Shown: piece by piece, positions 19,341-25,665 of the stretch
Layout of the letters: the number at the start of each line of letters is the position of its first letter
How positions within the stretch are numbered: the stretch's first letter is position 1
Assembly: GCA_036897095.1 (NCBI GenBank)
Contig: JAYMSP010002192.1
Coordinates: 1 to 25,665, forward strand
Direction of reading: 5' to 3'
DNA length: 25,665 bases
From: Plantago elongata
Taxonomy: Eukaryota > Streptophyta > Magnoliopsida > Lamiales > Plantaginaceae
Translations under genes and position numbers: made by a program
Notes under the pieces: generated by a model
Databases searched by the model: none
Told to the model about the DNA's origin: nothing
What the model saw: only the letters and a program-made list of their open reading frames with translations

Positions 19341-19960
19341 GTTTGAGGGATTTTTGCCCTTGCAAGTTGAGCTGTTGTTTTCTGAGTTCTTCTGTCTGAA
19401 CTTTGTCCAAAATTTATCCTTGCAGTACTGTAGGACTGAGTTTAAGGAGTTCATTTTACTTGGTACATGTAAGTGGTTCTTTTTCGGTACATTAGTTCTA
19501 ATGGTAATGAATTAATATTGTCTGGCCTTCGTATGGGTGTAATTATTTCCTTTATACTACGTAGTACCCATATGAGGACCCCTTAGCTTCTTACGTATAT
19601 GATCGACTACTATATCTGCAAAATTATTTTCTTCAACATGGTGCCAATTCTTGGTTGGCCAAAACAGAGGAAGTAAGGGACCTTAATGTGATCTTAAATG
19701 AGACTCTTTAGCTGATCTCTTTTTAGAGTGACCACTGGTAACTCTGGCATTATGCCTCAGTTCTGTATCACTTGATGGATTATTATTATTATTCATGCCC
19801 AATCATGCTGTTTTAACAATTACATCTAAGAAATTGAAGCCAACACTTAAATACTTAATAAACAATTGTTACATAATATATACGATAATGCAACTTTGTT
19901 TAATTTTCTATGACTTTAAATGGGCATCCGTTGCAAAGACGAACTGATTTATCTACAGCC
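19341..19960. other. S1FA 3'UTR and intergenic DNA
   Basis: The first 200 bp or so after the TAA are probably the 3'UTR. A TTA/TTG trinucleotide run (ATTATTATTATTATT) lies at about 19779-19793. No other gene recognised. Confidence 0.4.
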
Positions 19961-20019
19961 TCATTCAGCTGACGTGACCTCCATCGCAGTACTCTTCAAA
20001 GGAGATGGATTTTCTTGAC
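19961..20019 (-). other. orphan terminal-exon-like segment
   Basis: On the minus strand a strong acceptor (TTTTCTTTTAG) precedes 59 nt that read, in one phase, QENPSPLKSTAMEVTSAE and stop (TGA 19963-19961). No matching upstream exon is recognised: to the right are MITE-like repeats. It may be the last exon of a small or broken gene, or chance. Family not recognised. Confidence 0.25.
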
Positions 20020-20164
20020 CTAAAAGAAAAGTTCAGGAAACAAATGTTATTATCACAAATGTAGTGTTGAAAAACAAGTTGAGTTCAAGTACACTTGTGA
20101 AACAGGCAGTGCTCGAACACACCCATATCTGCACAAATTCCTCTAGCCATATGTATGGGTAAAA

Positions 20165-20315
20165 GGCCTAAGGATGTTTAGCGAATTAGACGTTCGTGAA
20201 AATTTCACGAAAATTTCAGTCAACGTTCAGTTCGTGTTTGGTTCTGACTTGTTCGAACTGTTTGCGAACACGTTCGTTAACAAACGAACACGAACACAAA
20301 ATTTATTGTTTAAAT
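20165..20315. repeat. GTTCG/CGAAC-rich palindromic repeat patch
   Basis: Repeated ACGTTCGTGAA, CGTTCAGTTCG, GAACACGTTCGTT and CAAACGAACACGAACAC in both orientations. It resembles the interior of a non-autonomous DNA element but I cannot define borders or a duplication. Confidence 0.5.
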
Positions 20316-20393
20316 ATTCATATGCTGGTTTGGAACTGAATTCTAGTTTGGTTGGGACATATAGATTTCGGGGTATGGAGTTCGGTACATAAG

Positions 20394-20702
20394 ACTACCT
20401 GCATTGGTGATGTCTATGTGACGTGTCACTGGCCATATATGACGAAATTTTGCTGCATTGGTGACGTCACAGAGCCGTCACTTCAACTTTTATTTTTTTA
20501 TTTTTTAATAAATATTAATATATTATAAGATTGTTTAAAATTTATTTTTAAATTTAATTTTAATTAAAAGAAAAAATGAGCTCGAGGTAAAAGATTTGGA
20601 TAAGTGGCAGTGACTTGTTGTTCCCTATCACTATGTAATGGGGGAGGGGTGTGCTGCATTGCAACTCCTCTGAGCACATGTGACGAGCTACAATGCATCT
20701 CG
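20394..20702. mobile_element. putative MITE with TGCATTG-type ends
   Basis: The left part CTACCTGCATTGGTGATGTC and right part GACGAGCTACAATGCATCTC form an imperfect inverted pair. Inside each end another GCATTG-containing repeat occurs (GCTGCATTGGTGACGTCAC at about 20452; GTGCTGCATTGCAACTCC at about 20651). The interior is AT-rich. This resembles Tourist/Harbinger-type elements, but borders and target duplication are not settled. Confidence 0.4.
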
Positions 20703-21219
20703 TTTAACTTACTCGTAACAAAGCTCACAATTTACTTAGAATATTGAACTGAATAAAGAATTGTATACATTTCAACGTGGCATTAAAGTATGAAGCTCAT
20801 TTTAATAATAACGTATCAACTTGGTAAATTCACTTTTGAAATTCCTTTTTTAAATGGATGTTTATTTAGTTGTTTAAAGAATAAACTAATCTATTTTTGT
20901 GAAGTGGTTGGTAATTAATTTTCTATATAAAAAACAATTTTTTTTTTTTTTCAATAACTAATTACATGAGAAAGTTTATTATTATATCTTTTTTTAGAAC
21001 CAAACTAGAAATGCATTAGCTAAACATCAAGAAATATGTCAGGGAGGCATATAGTCACTTTGTTTACGTAATTATTTATGTAAAAATCGAACCACGATAA
21101 ACAGATAAATTTTAAGAGTACTATAAAGATTAACAACATTTCTAGATTAAGCAAGTTTATTTATAACTTCATTCTTACAAGTGATAAATTATACTTTTAT
21201 GTAACAAACTTGGAATTTT
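20703..21219. other. AT-rich intergenic stretch
   Basis: No gene or clear repeat borders seen. A 12-bp or longer T-run lies at about 20938-20951. Confidence 0.45.
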
Positions 21220-21599
21220 CTACGACCAGACTTCGTCCTATCTGACAACAAACAAAATTAAAAAATAATATATTCATTTCGTTAGATTTCAAAATATTAA
21301 AATAAAAAATAGATAATATTAAAAAAATATTATTTTATTTTAAAAAATATTTTAAAAGGTAAATTTGAATTTTTTTAATCAATATTTGCATTTTTTACCG
21401 CCTTGGCGACGCCCCATCGGCTTATGAATATTTAAATTAGAAAAATATAAATATTAAATTAAAATTTACCTGGTAATTTTTTTTTTTCAGAATTATCTAT
21501 ATTTTATTTTATTATTTCAAAATCTAACGAAATAAATATGTTAATTCTTTTTAATTTTTACATGTTGTCCGGCAGAGCGAAGACATGTCCTGACCGTAA
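21220..21599. mobile_element. fold-back element with long inverted repeats
   Basis: The left arm (21220 to about 21385) pairs with the right arm (about 21440 to 21599). Matching landmarks include TACGACCAGA/TCCTGACCGTA at the ends, CTTCG near each end, GACAACA/TGTTGTC, ATTTCGTTAGATTT/AAATCTAACGAAAT and AGGTAAATTT/AAATTTACCTGG. The short loop holds a GC-rich patch, ACCGCCTTGGCGACG. The arms of about 160 bp, with some mismatches, would give a near-complete hairpin of about 380 nt. No coding, and no clear target duplication. Confidence 0.7.
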
Positions 21600-21844
21600 T
21601 AAAGTACAACAAATCTATTTAGAAAAATAAGATTATAGTGGTAGATAATACTTTAATACTGTGTGATTTGTCATTTACAATGCATTTGTATTATATTATC
21701 AAATCGTTTAGAGATCGGTGTAGGAATTTCTAAACTTTTGAGGATGTTTTGTGAAGGTTCTTGTAACCGTAATTATTTTACGAGTATATCTTATGCTTTT
21801 GTAAATGTTTGAAGTCTTAATAATATTTTACGTTTAAACTTTTT

Positions 21845-22445
21845 TTAGGAAACAACTAATTTGTGAACTAGGCCTGCTTGGTAAGTATAAAACTTAGAAG
21901 GAATCAAAAGAATAATTACCTGAGAATCGGTGATCTTGTTATTCTTGAGAGTTGTTTGAGGTTTGGGAAGGCTGGAACCGTGATGGGCCTTTTGAGTCTT
22001 GTGATGGAATCTGGGCTTTCCCTTGTTTCGATCCGGTGGTGGAAAATAGGTATGGGTCTCTGGGCCTCTGTAATCAATGTCATAGACCTCAGAGTCCAAT
22101 CTTTCCACATGCAACCTTCCTGTAGTCACAAAATTCAATTATGTATGATTATTAATGTATTGTCTATCATCATCAATTCATCTTGACGACCGAAACAGTA
22201 ATTTTACCCTAAAATAATTCGAGTTCCGAAATGAAAAATGAGACAACAATAGAGGACGGAGGGAATACATAAATCGAGTTGCAATTGCAAGTGTAATATA
22301 ATGAGTAATGAGTAGGGATCTAAAACTCAACATGCATGATTGACGAAGAACATAGAAAAAGAGTAGTACCTGTAGAAAGGCAAGGTAGGACGAGGAAGAG
22401 AAAGAGTAGCATAACAGCAAATACAGTAGAAGCTTTCGTCTCCAT
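21845..22445 (-). CDS. small secreted peptide precursor with DIDYRGPETH core
   Basis: Minus-strand exon 1 (22445-22370) encodes METKASTVFAVMLLFLFLVL-PCLST, a signal peptide. It ends at ACAG|GTACTA. Exon 2 (22119-21920) begins after CTACAG and continues in phase: GRLHVERLDS, then EVYDIDYRGPETHTYFPPPD, then a basic His/Lys/Pro-rich tail to residue 92. The intron is 250 nt. The 3' end is uncertain: reading straight on gives 18 more residues to TAA at 21847-21845, while a good donor (CAG|GTAATT at 21919) suggests another intron, but the nearest acceptor leaves only 46 nt, too short for a plant intron. An acidic-DY site (41-42) and PPP (52-54) recall tyrosine-sulfated, hydroxyproline-bearing plant peptide hormones such as PSY, but it is not a clear member. 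An upstream in-frame ATG (22727) would bury the signal peptide, so 22445 is preferred. Confidence 0.6.
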
Positions 22446-24221
22446 TTTAAATGCCAAACTGAAATACTGAGCTTGTGAGTATGTATGTGTACAGTGAATG
22501 AATGACTTAAATTTGTGAGGGATGAGATGTGATCGAATAAATAAAGAAATGGAATGAAGATTGAAGAGTACAGTATGTACGTAGTTAATAAAGAGAGTGG
22601 ATGTAGAAGCAGAAAGACTTTTCCAATTAATGGGGGAATTTGACAGGCCAGCAATTTCTTTGAAGGATTTTGTTGGTTTTGATGTTGGCTTCAAACATTT
22701 ATCTAGCTGTGTCTTCTCATTATTCATCTCTACTTATAGTAAGTACTACATGTATTTCATTTAACTATGTATTTCATTTAACGTACAGTATACTCATATG
22801 AGATACCGTATATATATATTATTAAAAAATAGACCGTTATAAAATTCTATCGAGAAATGTGAGTTTGTTGTTGCTGTAGTATGGTGGATGGACAGTAGCA
22901 TGTGTGAGCTTTGGCTGGACTTCACAGCAGCCCCCATTAAAGCTCATGTCTTGTTCGTTTGAGCATCGAACCCCATCAGTTTTGCAATTTTCCGAATACC
23001 AGTCACTCACAGACAACATCGTCATGGATAATACTATAATTATTAGTATATCTGTCCAATTGCCCATCACTATTTTGGATTATTATTTCAAGCAAGAGTT
23101 TATGACTGTATTCTGGATCAATTTAAAATCGTGACACTAACAACTAGTAAGTTAATTAGGTAGTGTTATTTTCAATTGAAAATCAATTTAATTTAGTTTA
23201 TTTCAGTTTAGTTCAATTCAATTCAGCTTAGTTATAATTTATATATTATTTCGATTCAGTTTAGTTCAATTCAGTTCAGTTCAATTTAGTAAATCTCAAT
23301 TCAATGAAATACGAATTTAATTTAATAATTGATGTTGTGGTTGGAACCTAGTATGAATGAGTTTTAATTGGGACCTTGAAGGAATGGTGTGCATGTCACG
23401 AAATTAATTTTGTGAGACAAGGTGCTTAAAAGTATATTCCGACATGGTAGTAATTAGTAGCAACCCGAATAAACTGACTAATCATCAATTTAAAATTCAT
23501 GTCCACAGCTACTTATCCTTTCATATTATTAATTAATAATAAACGCGTTGGTTATTAATTGAAATGGTCCTTTCATTTAATAAAGTGTGTCACCCAGACA
23601 GCTAGGGTTTTCCTTTAAAGGCACCCAACTACATATTTCGTGTAATATCCTCCATGCACTAATTTTAATTTGGTCCAAACCGACCAATAAAATTGGAATG
23701 GACATACGGTCAGAAAGTTTTGTAGTTCAATGTATGGTTTCGGAGAAATGATAAAGTTATGATTTAGATGGACGTGTAAGAAAAATGAAATATGTATAGA
23801 ATTCTAACGTTTCTTATCAAGGTGTTCAACATTTATTAGAACAAATGAAAATAGATTATGACACTATTTTCTTTTAAATGGTATCTATGCAGAAGGGGAA
23901 TTTCAAATTTCGGACCCTTGAGACATTTGAAGCCTGTGTTTATCTTGGGCTTAATGTTGGGTTGCGTATTGAAAATTACAGAGAGAACCCACGAATTAAA
24001 AATATGGGTCTATAAATTGTCATCCTTACAGTCCAGTTGACAGACTAGGCCTAACTACTGACATTAGATTAGATGGATCACATTTTTGGTCTGCATTGGT
24101 TCCAATCGGCCAATTTTTTCTTCTCGTTTTCCATGATTTTCCGAAGTCATCACTAACAGATTGTTTGGTAAACAATTAAAATAATAATATCAGATTAAAA
24201 GAGGTATATTGAACCAGATTT
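22446..24221. other. promoter of the peptide gene and intergenic DNA
   Basis: The right-hand flank of the peptide gene contains its leader and promoter (minus sense). A 17-bp tandem pair TGTATTTCATTTAACTA lies at 22751-22782. A 77-codon minus-strand ORF at 22837-23070 has a hydrophobic start and four Cys (NCKTDGVRC...GGCCEV) but no supporting structure. The rest holds no recognised gene. Confidence 0.4.
23171..23310. repeat. TTCAGTTTAG/TTCAATTCAG simple-motif patch
   Basis: About 140 bp of irregular 5-10 bp repeats (TTTAGTTCAATTCAG, TCAGTTCAGTTCAATTTAG). Either a degenerate microsatellite or the interior of a non-autonomous element; no borders found. Confidence 0.5.
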
Positions 24222-25665
24222 TGTTGGTTTTAATCAATTGCCTTTCTTTGCTGATTGGGGCACAAAATTGATCACACGTTATTTTGAATGAATAACTCCA
24301 CTTATGATCTCGTTAGGATTTGCCACTAAACCATCACTATTAACACTTGCAATTCATCATGGATAAAAATCCATTTTAACCGAAGCCCTATCTCTTCTCA
24401 TTCATCAATCACACATATATATATATATATAAAAGTATATATAATTAGATATAATAAGAAATTCTAATTCAATAATACTTTTAAGTACTAACATTAAAAA
24501 GTCCTAACCTACTTATACTTCTAACATTCCTCCTCAATTTGAAATGGGACTTTGATGAACGTAGAGAATGTCCTGAAAAACGTCAAACAATACTTGTGAA
24601 AGTACTTTGGTGAAAAAATCGATTCATAGGTAAGCATCAACATATTCATCAATGACGTTCTACGTTGATGTTGTACGAGAGCATGCGAGGCAAAAGGTAT
24701 GACCGAACGATGGACGATACCATGGGCAGTTGGTTATGGACAACGAGGACCCGAATATTGTACCCTACTCGAGTGAGGTGCTCGAGTTTGTAAGAGTCGG
24801 GTGGAAGAAGTTAACTCAGAGCAGACATAGAGAGACATCCAAAATAGGAGATGATATAATACCACACAGAGGTGGAAAAAGAAGGATGAATAAGTGATCA
24901 CATAGAGGTAGTCCTGAGTAGGCAGAGAGGGATCAACATGTGACCTCAATAGTCCAAAATACATCGGAGCAAGAGCTTCAAACAGCTAGCTCGAACGATT
25001 GGAGATGGAGAAAAAAACTTACGAACTCTAACCACAAAAGGAGCTTCGGACTAGGAAGCTGTGTGGAATGGCCTGGTGGCGTGTCAGGTTGATCTGGGGA
25101 TGAGGAGAACCCTTTTGATCAAGACCTGCGACTTCGAGAGCTTAATCTGATCTCAAAACGGAGCGGAGACAGTTGCTCGAGAAAATCGATGATGCGTGGA
25201 GAAAATGCAGTAGTAGACTGTAGGAGAAGAAACAGCTCAACTGCATAAGAAGAGGAGAAATCCACTGCGTAATCAAAAGAAGAAAACCTGGCCAGAGGAT
25301 TGTCCGTCGGACAATAGGGTGATCGATGATCGCGAGCAATTGCAGGAGGATAGAAGAAAGTTCGACAAATTAAAGAAAATTGTTCGAACATGAGAGGGGA
25401 TCGACAACCAGTGGGTTGTTCGATCATAGGAAAAGTTCGGCAGATTAAAGAAAATTATTCGAACATGGGTGGGGATCAACAACACTGGGTTGTTTGATCA
25501 GGGAAGAAAATCAATTCAGTTGAATCGATCTTGAGAAAGAAGAGAAAATCGATTCAGTGAGAATCGATTGCAGGAGGATCGTATATTTAACGTGAGGTTT
25601 TGTATATGGGAGAATATATTGAACTTGAGGTTTTGTATACGGGAGTTCTGCAGCGGAAGAAAGAG
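24222..25665 (-). mobile_element. partial Copia-like LTR element, 3' LTR plus deleted interior
   Basis: The 3' LTR lies at 24222-24526 (305 bp): on the minus strand it starts TGTTAGAAG and ends AACCAACA, with a (TA)n run at about 24415-24431. The adjoining polypurine tract reads GAGGAGGAA on the minus strand. Immediately inside, a decayed minus-strand frame with IDFFTKVLSQVLFDVFQD (about 24534-24670, one stop just before it) matches the DIFTK-L motif at the end of Copia RNase H. Beyond about 24700 no polymerase or integrase motif follows, only non-coding, repeat-rich sequence to the window edge, so most of the polyprotein is deleted or displaced. The 5' LTR would be to the right of the window. 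Confidence 0.65.
25352..25501. repeat. 75-bp tandem duplication
   Basis: Two diverged copies (25352-25426 and 25427-25501) share AAGTTCG, AGATTAAAGAAAATTRTTCG, AACATG and GGTTGTTYGATCA. Two smaller duplications follow: AAAATCRATTCAGT (25506 and 25544 areas) and GAGGTTTTGTATAYGGGAG (25593 and 25626 areas). All lie inside the partial LTR element. Confidence 0.8.

Noticed and set aside
22245-22267. Stowaway-like terminus (GAGGACGGAGGGAATA) in the intron of the peptide gene
   Set aside because: No partner terminus was found on the other side, so it is at best a fragment; not annotated as an element.
22446-22727. Upstream in-frame ATG at 22727 as the start of the secreted peptide
   Set aside because: It would place about 94 unremarkable residues before the signal peptide; the stretch reads like promoter and leader.
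25119-25485. Overlapping minus-strand ORFs at the right edge
   Set aside because: They are translations of tandem-duplicated non-coding sequence in the LTR element and contain no gag or pol motif.

Overview
The window looks like nuclear DNA of a flowering plant, most likely a eudicot. It is AT-rich, has long gene-poor stretches, carries GT-AG introns and many plant-type transposon relics, and holds an intronless L-type lectin receptor kinase and an S1FA-family gene, both plant-specific. I cannot place the species.

Layout. Positions 1-360 hold the 5' end of a minus-strand gene that runs off the left edge: a likely 5'UTR intron, a short K/E-rich first coding exon resembling the start of cytosolic valyl-tRNA synthetase, and a telo-box. 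Next come an AT-rich desert, a broken RNase H-like (LINE-type) relic at 1678-2275, a small TCGAG-rich inverted-repeat element, and an intact tRNA-Pro(AGG) at 3168-3239. The best-supported protein gene is at 6237-8390 (+): a 717-aa lectin receptor kinase of the LecRK-VIII type, with a G-box, a TATA-like site and a 10-codon upstream ORF ending two bases before its ATG.

From 9882 to 14778 lies a nested set of transposons. The outer shell is a Copia-like, apparently non-coding LTR element in minus orientation, closed by a perfect 5-bp target duplication (CCTTT). Its 5' LTR is split by a 1.45-kb Helitron-like insertion, which carries a gene-fragment relic and a Stowaway-type MITE, and by a 540-bp hAT-type MITE with an exact 8-bp duplication (TCTATAAC). 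The uninterrupted 3' LTR shows the empty site for both. The primer-binding region resembles the anticodon arm of tRNA-Ile rather than the usual tRNA 3' end. Further right are another Stowaway-like MITE and a 676-bp hAT-type element with a perfect 8-bp duplication (CAATGGGC) and a short captured-looking ORF.

The S1FA gene (17780-19340, +) has an inferred structure in which the start codon alone is the coding part of exon 1, followed by a 1.36-kb intron containing a four-copy minisatellite. After a cluster of MITE-like repeats, including a long fold-back at 21220-21599, a minus-strand gene (22445 down to about 21845) encodes a small predicted secreted peptide with a DIDYRGPETH core. It is the best candidate here for something little described. 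The right edge (24222-25665) is the 3' LTR and part of the interior of a second minus-strand Copia-like element, mostly deleted and full of short tandem duplications.

The genes are independent single-copy style plant genes, not an operon. The most informative signals are the transposon layering, the odd primer-binding site, and the two small-protein genes that simple ORF calling would miss or mis-start.
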